This document shows positions 1 through 11,600 of a DNA stretch of 64,000 nucleotides, piece by piece. A model generated the notes under the pieces. It was not told the DNA's origin. It did not search any database and was given only the letters and a program-made list of their open reading frames with translations. Source of the stretch: Monarcha castaneiventris obscurior (lineage: Eukaryota; Chordata; Aves; Passeriformes; Monarchidae). Position numbers and translations under genes: made by a program. Location: the NCBI GenBank assembly GCA_026261815.1, contig JAMPIT010000890.1, positions 9,020,001-9,084,000 on the forward strand. Direction: 5' to 3'. How positions within the stretch are numbered: position 1 is the stretch's first letter; every line of letters begins with the position of its first letter.

Positions 1-121
1 AGTATGTGGATTAAGAGTAAACTATTATGGATGAAAAAGCACTAAATAAAACATAATATTTATTTATGAAAATGCATAAATGACAAATCACTGCAACGGT
101 GCTGTATAGGAAAATAGATAA

Positions 122-137
122 ATATATATATATATAT
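122..137. repeat. (TA)n microsatellite
   Basis: A short uninterrupted run of alternating A and T. Confidence 0.85.
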
Positions 138-345
138 TTGAGGAGACACACACTGAGAAAGCAAACAGTCTGCGGTTGTGTTACTAGTGCCTGCCTATTT
201 TCTCCCAAGACCAGATTTTGCCCTCAAATCTCCTACCCACTGTAATCGATGCTATTGTGAAGGGCTATTCCTAAGGCCAAAAAACAGCCTAAGGCAAGTG
301 TGGAGGTCTTTTGTTCCAGCACTGTGACGTTCGAGTTGCTGCCTG

Positions 346-399
346 CATGGGTGTAACACTCATCATGTTACACCCATGTGTTACTTTCTGTAACACTCA
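346..399 (+). other. Two overlapping stem-loops with a repeated TGTAACACTCA motif
   Basis: The arm CATGGGTGTAAC (346-357) pairs perfectly with GTTACACCCATG (367-378) across a 9-nt loop. A second 7-bp stem, GTGTTAC (378-384) with GTAACAC (390-396), starts at the last base of the first. The motif TGTAACACTCA occurs at 352-362 and again at 390-400, so alternative pairings are possible. If the plus-strand transcript assignment is right, this would lie in a 3' UTR. Confidence 0.6.
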
Positions 400-884
400 G
401 CGTGTCCTTATTGAGGTGTCAGCACCTGCAGTGACTACAGGTTAGTAAATTTATTTTGCCAGGTGTGGCCTTTTAATGTCATTTCCAGATTTTGGTAGTT
501 TCAAAGGGGCTTGGAAGTCAGTGGTAAAGATAATTGTGGCTTCAGTGCCCACGGGTCTAGAAATCCACTTTTCAAATGTAAAACATTCAAGAAGTGTAGT
601 TTAGTTTTTTTCTGGCATAGGTGAGATGGCATAGGTAAGTGGGAGAAGAAAAAACAAAAGAGAGATGCCATCTAACAACTGCTATCCTTTCTCTAGCACA
701 AAGTTATTTCTATTAAAGAAAAGGTTGTCAATGTAGAGACTAAGAAACTAATTTGTGTTCTTTTTTGAGAACCAGTGCCTTATTAAACCTGTAAATACTG
801 TAATTAGAAAACCTGGGGAACAAACCGTGTTATGTTGTATTTGTTCAAATTGTATATGGTTGTTTTAACATTCCCCCCCCCCCC

Positions 885-890
885 AATAAA
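885..890 (+). terminator. Plus-strand polyadenylation signal AATAAA
   Basis: A canonical hexamer directly follows a C12 tract (873-884) and precedes an AT-rich then TG/C-rich segment. It is the best candidate for the 3' end of the convergent plus-strand gene. Confidence 0.4.
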
Positions 891-1882
891 ATTGTTTCCA
901 TCTCCCCATGACAGAGATTGCTATTTCCTTTTTATGTGCTTGAAAAGCACCATCATTGCATTTCATTTCCCCAGCTAGGTTATTTTGACCATGCCTCATT
1001 TTATTTATTTTATTTTTATAAGATTTTTTTTCCTTTGAGCAAACAAGTAAACAGCAATATGTTGCATATGTTTCCACTGGCATAAAAAAGCATCACTTCT
1101 TTCATAACTCAGTGAAGAGAAAAATCGTAATTAAAATAGTGTTATCACTAATAGAGCAGTCAGTCGTGTTTTGTGGCTGATAATGTAAATCTATAGAAAC
1201 TTGGTATTAGCATAATATTTTTTTGAGACACCCGCCCCCCCCCCACTCTGCCACATGTTTATGAATATTTTTTTACTACTATTTTTAATAGCACAAGAGG
1301 CACAGGAGTCATCTGTGCATAGACTGAAGCTAGAATTCCCACCCCATGCATCAGGTGAAGAAGTTTCAGCCTGAGTACCCAGCATCAGCTGAAACGTGGC
1401 ATTGCTTAATGCTGAGACACGGGGTATGAACCTCTACATCTAGTGAGGTATTTCTGTGAATTTGTACGGAAACCTGGAGCACTCCTCTCATTCTGCTGTG
1501 CTGTGTTGCAGACTCAGCTCAGTGTTTCCTAATGTTTAATTGCCTTGCTGGTTATTTTCAAAGAATTGTGTAAATAATAGCAATTTTCCCTTGAGCTGCA
1601 CAGCCCCTGCAGCCCTCCTGCTTTGCCCCAGACTCTCTGTGTGGCATTGCAGTTATTCTCCAGCAGCATTTCTACAGCCCCTTGACCTGGCCACATCTGG
1701 GTGACAAGCCCCGTGCTTGCTGCACATTGCCCCTGGCACACCCCTGAATCCCACAGTTCTCAGGTGCAGAAACATTTCTTTTGAGATTTTTTTTTCCCTT
1801 TTTTAAAAAGAAACTAAAAAGACTCCACTTCTGAGCTTCCAGGAACTAAACAATTGAACACAAGGTAGTGGTGTTTTTTTTT
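891..1882. other. Short intergenic gap between convergent 3' ends
   Basis: No exon or recognisable interspersed repeat is seen. It contains a second C tract (CCC at 1231-1233, G, then C10 at 1235-1244), which is a G tract on the UNC5C sense strand. Confidence 0.4.
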
Positions 1883-1903
1883 TCCAGTTGCTTATAAATA
1901 TAA

Positions 1904-1909
1904 TTTATT
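1904..1909 (-). terminator. UNC5C: UNC5C distal polyadenylation signal
   Basis: AATAAA reads on the minus strand in the context GGTAATAAATTATATTTAT. A short A-tract and a TTGTGTT-type downstream element follow, a convincing poly(A) site arrangement. Upstream lies a TGTACA-containing AT-rich stretch typical of terminal 3' UTRs. Confidence 0.55.
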
Positions 1910-2947
1910 ACCTGTTTAAAAATTCTTTCTTACACTTTGTACATGTCAGGCTGACAGAATAAATGCAGGCATTTACAAACAGAGGGAAGGAGAAAAAGGG
2001 AGGGGAGTAAGAGGCACACTCAGAACTAGTAAACCACACCTCCACTGTACAGCAATACAAATAATGCAATGGCTAGCACTTCTCCTGTAGTAAGTCAGTC
2101 TTTAGAAAAGGAATTGCATAGAAGATACAGCAATAGGAAAATCAAAACCAAAAGAGTTCTCCAGATCTGAATAGCAAAACAAATCCCACGAACCCCAATA
2201 GAGCTGTGACATGGGAAGAGAAGGGAGAAATGTGATACACCTGGGTCACACAGATGTTTTATTTCCTGCAGGCCCTCCTTTGCTTTGGAAAGGTACTGAA
2301 GATACCCTCTTTTTTTTTTCCTCTTTTTTTTTTTCTTTCTCTTTTATTTTTTCCTCTTCAACAATAACAGAACATGTGTTAGCAAAAAGAGTCTACCACA
2401 CAGATGTGTGAAAAGAGTAATGCCACAACTTCTCTCTCTCAGCTGTGTGAAACACACCCTGTTTCAAAGTAGGTTATTGGCTCTCGGCTCGGGTGTTTTT
2501 GCAAGGTACCTTGAAAAATCTGTGGGGAGAAGAGTGTTTTGCCTCTCCTTCCTAATTTTGTTTGCTTTCCAGCCCGATTTTGTATTTGTATTTTTACTTG
2601 TATTGTGCTAGCTCCCAGATTTTCTGGCCAGAGCCAGCTGGCAGCAGCCAAAGAAGCTCTAGGGCCCGTGCAAGCTTTTCACATCTCGTGGCTCTTGTCC
2701 CATCACCACCGTGGGAGGACCCTCCCCAATTCCATCCCACTTCCTCACAGGCATCCCAAAGCTACTGACATGGCATGCCATGACATGGGATGCTTTGGGA
2801 GCAGAGGGCAGGCCCAGGGTGCAGCACATGTAGCAATTAATCTCTCTGTAAGCAGTCGAGGAGACTGAACCACTAATAAGTGCATTTAACCAGCACGACA
2901 GAAAATGTGAAATACCTATTTGGGATAGAGGTTTGTGGGAACTCTGG

Positions 2948-2976
2948 ATTATTATTATTATTATTATTATATTATT
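2948..2976. repeat. (ATT)n microsatellite in the 3' UTR
   Basis: About eight ATT units with one interruption near 2970. Confidence 0.85.
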
Positions 2977-5900
2977 TGTTTTTTTGTACAGAGTTTATCA
3001 AAGGACTTTCAGATAAAGGATTTTCAGATTTCAGGGAGCAGGTGTCAAGTTTAAAGGACAAGTAAGTAAATAAACAAAATGCTTCTATTCAAGCAAGGAG
3101 CCTGACCTACCAAACTTGAGGCCTCACTTCTGTGGCTTTAGTTCAAGCCCAGTTCCAGTTACTTGCCAGTTTTGACTCTGTTGGCTTTTGACATACTGCC
3201 TATTTGACCTTGCAGTGATGGTACAGCACTGAATTTTGACCTTGACCTTCTCATGAAAAAGTTGGTAAAATAAGAGGATGCCCATACCTAACGTGAGAGC
3301 TAGAAGCCTCCAGCAGTAGTGTCCTTTGTTTTCTCCTCTTCGTATGTACACACACACTTACTTTGCCTTTCTGTTAAAGTCCCACTTCTGACATACGTGC
3401 TTCAGCATTTAAAAATCTGCAGTGCAGCTTGTTTTATGAACTCAAGGTTTCACACACAAGCTAGGAATCAATTGCAGTGGTGACCCCAAAGTCAGTAACT
3501 CACTGGAGTCCTTGTGGGAGAAGGCCCAAAGATTTGGTTTCCATTCACAAACCACTCTTTGCATCACTTGACACCAAGCAAGCCAGCCTGCAAACAGTGA
3601 GTTACTTCATGGCCAGATGAGAGCCAGGGAAATACCTGAAAAGACTTCTGAACACTCAGTAAGATTGTTTACAAAGTGCCCTGGACACAAGATTACAAAA
3701 ACCCCAAGCCAACCTCAAAAATATAATTGCGTTTAAAATTAACCTCGGAGCTGTGGTAACTACTTGGTAGAGCATACAATGGTCTAAGGGCCCCCACCCA
3801 CCCCTCCCTTCCCCATGCCCCCTGCCCCCAAAAGAAGGAGAAAAGGAGAACCCAAAAGATACTATTGTAGGTAGCAATACAAGACATTAGGACACTGTCC
3901 ACAATGACAGGCTTACAGCATGTAGATACATTTATTCTATATGTAAGCAACAGAAATAGCAGGAAACCCAAGGAATGGACATGTTTTGCCCTGTGGGTAT
4001 TGCAGACTCCAACATGTCTCATGAGTGTCTGCATTTCTGCCAGCGAGACGGAAAAAAGTCTTGGTCTCCCAATAAAGCAAATCTTGACTGGAGAGACTTC
4101 ACTGCTGCAAAATTTTCAAGATCCACTAAAACAGCACTTAGGTCTTGCACTGTTTAGCAAGACACAGTGGATCAGTTGTGATCATAAATTTTGGAAAAAA
4201 AAAAAACCCCAACCGAACCCCAAACTTACCCTATACACTGACAGTCACCTTTACAAGAACACAACACAAGAAGAACTGAAGAAAAAAAAATAAGGTGAAA
4301 AGGACTGCCTTCGATAAATGTTTCTTACTCGGAAATTAAAGGTTTTCCTTGAAGTCAGTAGATATTTTATATATATTTATATAATATATATACTATTTAT
4401 AGCGCTAGCGATCAACATGTAATGAAGAGATGGTGTGAAGAGCAGCAAAACTGCTCCAGTACAAAGCCAAAGGTGAACAAATAAAAGCGTTTTAAAAATA
4501 GTAATAACTGGAGGGTAGGAAGCCTGCAGCCTTTTTATTTTTTTTTTCTCTTAAAGCAGATGTGCTCACCTGACATAAAATCTTACAACCACTTTTAAGA
4601 GTCAATTCTGCCAGTCTTAGAGCCACCCCACAGGAAGCCTTTTCCCGTGTGATGTTGCTATGGTGGCAGCAACACGGTGGAGCCGGGGCTCAGCCCCACG
4701 AGATGGCACTGTGTCCATGCAATCCAGGCAGAGGGACTGCTGCTGGGTTTTCTCCCACCAAAAATAATATCCTGAGCTGATCTGGCTGCCCTTGCTTCCT
4801 GCCTGCTCTCCTTGGGGCAGCAGGATGGGGATGCTGAGTGGTGAGCACCACCAGCCAGAGCCCTCTCCCACAGTGCACACCCTGCCACTGCCATTTCCCC
4901 TAGAAAAAAAAAAAGAAAAAACTGAGCAAAATTAATGCAGGGAAGTGTGAGGTGGGAGCTGCTGTGAGCAGCAGTGGCAAAGAACGGGTGCAGAGCTGCT
5001 GGGATGAGCTGTGGCTCTGAGGAGGAACCTTCCCCTGCTTGTCGCTGCCCTGTCAGGGCTGAGGCAGCCCAAGGGGCCATGCTGGGACCCTGCAAAGGCC
5101 TTTGGAGCAGCTGCTGGAGAAACCATCCAGCCTGTGATTGCAGCAGGGATTGCAGGTGATTTCTGAGCAGTCGGGGTGGAAGAAGAGCAGCTTCACCACC
5201 CAGTGACAGTCATGCTGCTGGCCCTAGTCATGTTCAGTGATGAAGGGTTATGTTCTTGACCTCCAGCCACCTCTCTGGATGCTCCTCTTAATCAGAGCAT
5301 GCATTTTTCCTCTCAACAAATCCCCTTCACTGTGATGCTGGGAAAGGAAAATGCCCCAGAACACTCTGAGAAAGTTGTTCATCTGCCTCTTGCATAAGGT
5401 GTCAGAACTGGGGTCAGAGAGCTGGCCAAAGGAGTGTCAACTCACAGCAATACAGGTGAATGTGAGACACTCTGTGGCCTGATCCTGGTGAGAAGGGTGC
5501 ACGCGCTGCCCACCTGGAAAAAGCTGAGAGCTGGGGAGCACCAGTGAGCCTGGGAATCAGCCAACACCGACTGAGGCAAAAAGGCCAAAGGGATAAAGGA
5601 CAGCTCAACTCCTGCACCTGCCTTGGAAGGGGCGTCACGCAGGAGGGACATGTGGGAAAGGTGAAGAAGCACAAACTAAACACAACTGGTTACACCTAAA
5701 GGTGGCACAGGAGGGAGAAAAGCTGAGACCTGTCTTTAAGAGCCATTTTACGCTCTAAGGTAAAAAAAAAAGACAGAGAAGAGGCAGAGCTGGAAGCCCC
5801 TGTCCAAGCCTCCTGATGCTGAAAACAAAATTTCCCTTAGCATTGCAGTAGGCTGCATCTGATGCTGAAGGTGAAAAAGAAGATGGTTGGTTGTTGAAAG

Positions 5901-7516
5901 GACGCCCATGGCATCTCCTTATTAAGATAAGGTAGGGCTTATACAAGCAAAATGCACACAGATGTTGAAAGTTACAATTCATGTCCTCTGGTCTCCAGTT
6001 CTTACTGAAATGCTGGTTTGCAAACTGCTTGTTTAGCTCTCACAAGGAAGGGAACTTTCTGTGCTCGCTGCCTGGCAGTCAATCTAAGCCTTACTCACTG
6101 GTCAGGGAGCTGAGAAATTATAAGCAAAAAGTGCCAAGCCTATGGAAATGTCAAACTGTAAAGAGGTCAGATGAAATTTTCTTTTCATTTTGACCAATGA
6201 CATTTTCAAAATTACCTTCAAAGGTGCGATCTGGAGAGCCTTGGGGAAAGCAAAACCAAAACCACAAAAGAGAACAAGCTAACTCCAGTCTCGGGAAGCA
6301 TATGGAATGGCAATGCATACGTGGGCAGGGGCATGCATGTGTGCACAACAGCAACAACCAGGGCCTGGCTGGAAACCTGGTTGGATGGGTTGGGGCAGAA
6401 AGCATTTCTGTGCCAGGCGTAGAGGACAGCCCAGTCTGGCAGTAAACTACTGCAATCCTATGCATGTCATGTAGCAAAGAGTCGGAATTTTCACTGAGCA
6501 GAACAAAATACATTTGCATGACAACCATTTTTGGTTTGCTCCTTTTGCAAAGTTCCCAGCTCACCTGTTTTGTGGTGGCCAAGAGGGACATGATTTTAGA
6601 GGGACAAGTGCTCCCTCGGCAGCCATCGAGGACTGCAAACATTACCGGAGGTGGTGGGTTTCAGCGAGACCTGCAGCTCTGTGGGGGACCTAACAGGAGC
6701 TGCTGGCTCTTAGAATGCTACAAAACAAAGTAAAAACTATGGAGGCCCACCTTGGATGCACAACTTGGGTGGTGGATGTCTGTGCCTCCACATGCTTGCA
6801 CCTGTGGTCAGGAACCAGTGGGCTTTGTGCATTCAGCCTGGGAGGCCATCTCTGGTTCACAGCCACCTCAGGACAGGACTGCTTCTTGGAGCAACCTGGG
6901 GCACCAGGGTGGTGCAAAATACGCCAGGGTCAGCCACTTGGTAGGTGAAGATCAGCAGAGTGTCATCAGTTCACGCTGCCTTGGCTCTGGGAGTGGAGCA
7001 CAACAATGCTAACACGAGGTGAGCAGCCTGTGGGGGCTGGCAGGGGACTTTGGAGGAGGAGTACGATGACAAAGGGAAGGACAGACAGCATAGAAAGGGA
7101 CACGTCTTAAAAGATCTTTAGGGAGGGGACAACAGGTTCCATAAAATCAGAAATTATTCATTCTGCTGCTGACAAAATCAGAAATAAAGTAATAATGGTA
7201 ATAATAATAGTCATTATAATCCTTGCACTAGATACTAATCAGTAAATAACTGTCATAGCAACTTCTCTTTTTTATTTTTTTCTGGGTTTCTCCCCCTCCC
7301 CTCCAACCACTCTGAATTGCATATCTGGCCCCTCATATAGCAAAGGGGTGGAAAGCGTGTGAATTGAAAATTAACTCAGATCCTTCATTCCCCACTGTCT
7401 TAGAGCTATTCTCCACACAGGCTCAGTGGGACTGTCTTGGGGAAGGAAGGGAACGTTTTGTGTGTTCCTGCTTATCAGCCAGAGTACCTGCTTTCCAGAT
7501 GCACACCCTGATTTTC

Positions 7517-7541
7517 TTGTTTTGTTTTGTTTTGTTTTTTT
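7517..7541. repeat. (TTTTG)n microsatellite in the 3' UTR
   Basis: About four TTTTG units ending in a T7 run. On the sense strand of UNC5C this is CAAAA-rich. Confidence 0.8.
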
Positions 7542-7659
7542 ACAGGTAGGTCTAGGAAACAGAACAACGACAGGAGGATCATTGCGAGACAACCAATGTG
7601 CGAACTGTATCCAAAATCTAAATTCACCAGAAACCAATAAGCTGAAATAGCCACAACCA

Positions 7660-7719
7660 ACTGTCCATAGCCTTGTCTAGAATGGCTTTAAACAAAAAAT
7701 ATAAAGAGCCATGGACAGT
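7660..7719 (-). other. Stem-loop in the proximal UNC5C 3' UTR
   Basis: ACTGTCCAT (7660-7668) and ATGGACAGT (7711-7719) are perfect 9-bp inverted arms. A competing inner pair, ATGGCT (7682-7687) with AGCCAT, uses part of the right arm. Whether it forms in the mRNA is unknown. Confidence 0.45.
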
Positions 7720-8117
7720 CTCCTTACCCCTGTCCAGAATTTGATGTAAACAACATCCATAGAAACTGGGATTGTTAAGTAAGTTTATCCATATATCTGG
7801 ATAGCAATAAAAAGCGTTTCCTAGGAAACTGTAGAAACCTGTACCAAGCAGTGTACAGCCAAGCCGAGAGGAACATTAGGTTGATTTATATTTCCAAGGT
7901 ACAACTTTGCATGATCTCTTTCTGATCCTGTGATAATGTACAAGGAGAGCACGTGTGAAGGTCAGGGCTGGTTTTTTTTTTGTTTGTTTGCTTGCTTTCT
8001 TCTCTGAAATGTCTCTTGTGTAACTCATTGGTCTGGGTTTTCATTTCAATTCTCGTTTGCAATAACAGGGCATTACCGCTCCCTGTGTCTGTCCTTCCTG
8101 GTCATGCCAAGGCTGCA

Positions 8118-8283
8118 TCAGTAATTTCCTTCTGCTGCCAAAGAAACAACTGTTTCGTGTCTTCCCATTTCTTCAAGAACTGCTGCCAGCATGCTCAGGT
8201 TGCCATCAGGGAAATTCTGGGCTTCCCAGAGATCCAGGATCACCCCGGTGGGGCTTGATTTTGTAGCAAAATAATTTAAGTAC
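8118..8283 (-). CDS. UNC5C: UNC5C last coding exon: C-terminal half of the death domain and stop
   Basis: The exon opens after a TTGCAG acceptor (AG at 8285-8284). Its first base completes the Arg codon split with the previous exon. It encodes 54 further residues, starting [10 protein letters not shown] and ending [10 protein letters not shown], then TGA. This is the end of the death domain (about residues 850-929), which lets UNC5 receptors act as dependence receptors and, in the family, recruits DAPK. The motifs GVILDLWEA and [15 protein letters not shown] are UNC5C-type. The C-terminus reads EGNY where mammals, from memory, have EGQY. The same exon continues into the long 3' UTR. Confidence 0.97.
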
Positions 8284-8516
8284 CTGCAATGAGCCAAAAG
8301 GAAACTCAGTTTTTTTGAGCTGCATGGAAACTATCTGAATTCATATGATTTCAACCCATCCCTGCTGCTGGTGCTGTCAAGGTGCTCATCCCCTGCACAG
8401 TCAGCCTGACCAGTCTGAACATCTGCTTTCAGTGGGACTTTCACCAGGATGTTCTTGCACACACCTCCCTCCCTAGGAGCTTGCCTGCCTGACCACATAC
8501 AGGCAACCCTGCTCAC

Positions 8517-8695
8517 CTGTCCAGTTTCAGCTTGTGGGCCAGCATCCGCCAGTCATGGCCCCTGGTCTGGGGAGCATCCAGGCTGCTGCACAGCTTCTGC
8601 CTTATCGGGAGCGGGATGCTGAAAGCGCTGGGCCCTACGATGGTGGTGATGGTGCCTGCTGTGTCCATGGGAGGATAATCGATGCCAGTAGGTTC
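8517..8695 (-). CDS. UNC5C: UNC5C exon: UPA-death domain hinge and start of the death domain
   Basis: The exon is 179 nt, entering in phase 0 after CAATCTCAG and leaving with two bases (AG) before GTGAGC. It encodes residues 818-876, from EPTGIDYPP to [13 protein letters not shown]. The first part is the flexible hinge between the UPA and death domains. The segment [13 protein letters not shown] begins the death domain, and [10 protein letters not shown] is a typical death-domain helix. Hinge residues (YPPMDTAG) differ from the mammalian sequence I recall, while the death-domain part is nearly identical. The second Thr of TITT is the equivalent of human T835. The downstream intron is only 233 bp. 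Confidence 0.97.
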
Positions 8696-11600
8696 CTGAG
8701 ATTGGAAAGGCAGAAAAGAAGCCTGAACAACCCATCAGTTTTGTTACTGAGTGCAGAGACAATTGTAGAACTACATCCTCTGAGACTCAGTGCTTTTACT
8801 TGCAGCCCGCTGCTAATCTAGTTAACATTAACATAAACATGCTAGTCTGCTGGAAAACAGAAATATTTATAATCAGCTTTGGGTAGATAAAAGATTGTTT
8901 TTCCCTCCTCTTTTTTTTGAGGGTGAATATTACTATAGCTGGACAAAAAGGCCAGCTTAATTAATCACTTACTGGAAATAACAAAAGATCCAGCACTTAG
9001 ACAAATTTCGGAGCAAGTTGCTACTACTAGAGCAGAACTGGGCTTTCCTGGCACGGCTGAAAAGACCCCCCTTCCCAGCATCTTCCCGAGTGTCCCACCA
9101 AACCAGCACCAGGCTCACACCACGGACATCCCTCTGGTAGCACCCAAGCTCTGAAGCCTCTGATGCTGTGCAGATCATAGTCAGTCAGTCAGTACCACCC
9201 CGGGCACAAGCTGAGCCCCCATCTTTATGCAGCTTTGGCTCTGGAAATAGATGGAGAGCATGTGCTCAGGGCAGGGGGTGGGGGAGGTGGGGGCAGTGAT
9301 CGCCCCCTCTCCCCAGGACATGTGCTGTGTTCAAAGGCAGTGTGGCAGCAAGCGTTTCAAGGGAAAGGTCATATCCAAAGCCAGCTTGTCCCCTGCAGGT
9401 GTGGTGCTGATGCTCTTTGATGTGGTCCTCCCAGCTGGAGGGATCCCCATGACACCACTGCTAACACCGCTGGGAATAACAGCAGTTGGCTCTTCTGGGC
9501 AAGGATTTTGTCTTCTCATTGGCCTGGATGGATTTAGTGCCTACAGCAGGTAGCAGGTAGGACAATGGTAGCTGGTCAATTTGTATGGTTGGGTTTGTTT
9601 AGGAACAGCGAGGTCCTGCAGGGAAAAAGCAGCAAACATGGCTGGCTCTGCCCTTGTGCTTCTCAATCTATTTCTCAATTTGGTCTTCTCTTCTAGGAGA
9701 AATGTGGGAGCTGCTTCTCCTTCCCCTCTGCCAGATCACAGCCCCAGGCAGCAAGAAACACTTGTGCTAAAGACTTGTCATTAAATGTCGATTTGTTTTC
9801 TCCTCTGTGGACTGTTTTGTTGCTTCGTGTCAAACTGGCTGTTGGGAAGGAGCTGTAATACCTGAAACTCTCTTAATGCCAGGCAGCTCCTGGCTTAAGC
9901 TGCAATCACAAACCCCTCAAGGAGTTGGCTGGAGATGCTCACAGTCCTGTGCAATCTCTGGTTTACCCCCGAAAAACGTATCCAGAGATGGAAAGGGGAG
10001 AGCCAATGTCCATCAGCAATGCACAGAATTAAACCTTTTGCCTCCACTCTTTTATCTACACCAATTAATTCTCTTCTACTGTATAAATATGAATTTTTTT
10101 GCCCTTTTTTTTTTTTTAAAGACATGGCATGTTAGGCAATCAGTGAAATTTCTAACCAAGGCAGGTTTATGCCACACTGTAACATCCTCAATTAACGTGT
10201 CAAATGTGGCATCTGTACTTGGGTGCCAAGTCCCTGTGTCACAGACTGCCTGCCCCAGGCCCACTGCCCCACTGCTGCTGGGCAGCAAGCACTGCCCAGG
10301 AGCCAGGAAAATGATGTGCCTGGCACTGGTGCTGCCTGCAGGCTCACCTTCACTGGGAGGTTGGAAGCAGCAGTAGTGTGGTGATGGTGGCATTGCAGAC
10401 AGAGAACCTTTTCTTCATATCCTGGGCCAAAGGACACCGGTGCTGCCCTGGCTCTCAAGGTGCCCTGCAGCCCCAAGGGCTTCAGCATTGCTGCAGAAGG
10501 GGCCCAGGTATCTGTAGCATTGCCCTGTGGCTCTTTTGTGTGAGTATCAAGAGCACAAGATAAAAAGAGAGCTTCAAAAATGAAGCATGGGAGACCTTTA
10601 TCACAATTTTCCTCCTGCTTTGCAAAGTGCATGTTTTGGCACTCACTGCATTTGTATTTTTGAAGTCCCAGTGGTAGACACTGTATAAAGCCAGTATAAA
10701 ACAGTTTAATCTGCAGAAGTTTTACATCCTTTGCAGGGGACTAAAAAGAAAGCCCATCAAGGGAGGATGCAGGAAACTGTGTTACTAAATTTTTATCGCA
10801 GTGTGACAGAGGCAGAGAGGCAGATCCAGTAATAAAGAAAGATGCCAGCACAGTCCTGCAATGCCTAACCACTAGCTGGATACCACTAGCCTAACCTCAG
10901 AAGAAAATGTGAGGAACCACAGCTATGGTTTCCTAATGCCTGGTCTCATGTTTTTATCACACTTCTAGAGGCATACATTGGTTTCCAAGTTGCAGTTATT
11001 ACCCTTTCAGGTGACTTATCACCAAATCTCTGAGTTTTAAGATGTTTTTTTCTTAGCTGACCCTATATTCCAGCTCTTAGCAGCCCAAGGTCCTCCTGTT
11101 CCTTGCTGGAGTTTGGGAATATCACAAGGTGTCAACAACAAGGGGCAATTTTGCAGGAGGCAGCCTTGATCACAGTGGTATTATTCATTCCCTCTATTCA
11201 TCCTTGATGGATAGGATCACAGCACAAGACAAAAATATTATCCTGTTCCCTCTGAATCTATTACCAGGCCCTATTACACACAACCAGCTGAAGATGATTA
11301 TAGTGTATACTTGCATTTCATTAAAGTTACTTTCAGTTCTTTCTCTTCTCTGTGAGGTTAAATTAGTGATTACCTCAATGCAGCACTTATTACAATAATT
11401 GTTTATGATGCTTGTTTTACCATCTGTCCTTAATGCTGTGTAGTCCCCAGATGAATCTGTAACTTTACACCCACTAACCAAGCAGATGTTAGGGGTAATG
11501 GTGCTCACTGTCAGAGCCCTACAGCACAAGAAACTTTTGTCTCTGCTCTCACAGCCCTTCCCCAAGCCAGCCAGCAGTAATTGCTGCCCAAGAGTCTGCT

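Larger units (their letters stand above)
1..910 (+). other. Probable 3' UTR end of a convergent plus-strand gene (BMPR1B by synteny)
   Basis: No coding exon is visible here. The sequence is AT-rich with no long frame and ends in a plus-strand AATAAA at 885-890, as expected for the tail of a plus-strand transcript. In other amniotes BMPR1B lies 3' to 3' with UNC5C, so the BMPR1B 3' UTR is the natural candidate. That assignment rests on recalled gene order, not on a sequence match, and none of the BMPR1B coding end was found. The alternative is plain intergenic DNA. Confidence 0.35.
1883..8117 (-). other. UNC5C: UNC5C 3' UTR (long, about 6.2 kb)
   Basis: This is the untranslated part of the last exon, from just after the TGA at 8120-8118 to the inferred cleavage site near 1883. 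The end is placed by an AATAAA at 1909-1904 on the minus strand, followed downstream by a TG/T-rich element. Four further minus-strand AATAAA hexamers, at 2348-2343, 3936-3931, 4539-4534 and 7276-7271, could give shorter isoforms, though three sit in A-rich tracts. Several short open frames lie in the region but none has a domain or splice context. A very long UTR fits what I recall of the roughly 9-10 kb mammalian UNC5C mRNA. The distal boundary is inference. Confidence 0.55.

Noticed and set aside
6151..6642. 163-residue minus-strand open frame within the 3' UTR
   Set aside because: Downstream of the UNC5C stop, no family resemblance; treated as a chance frame.
9807..10376. 189-residue plus-strand open frame in an intron
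   Set aside because: No recognisable motif, low-complexity composition including a poly-T/K tract, and no flanking gene structure.
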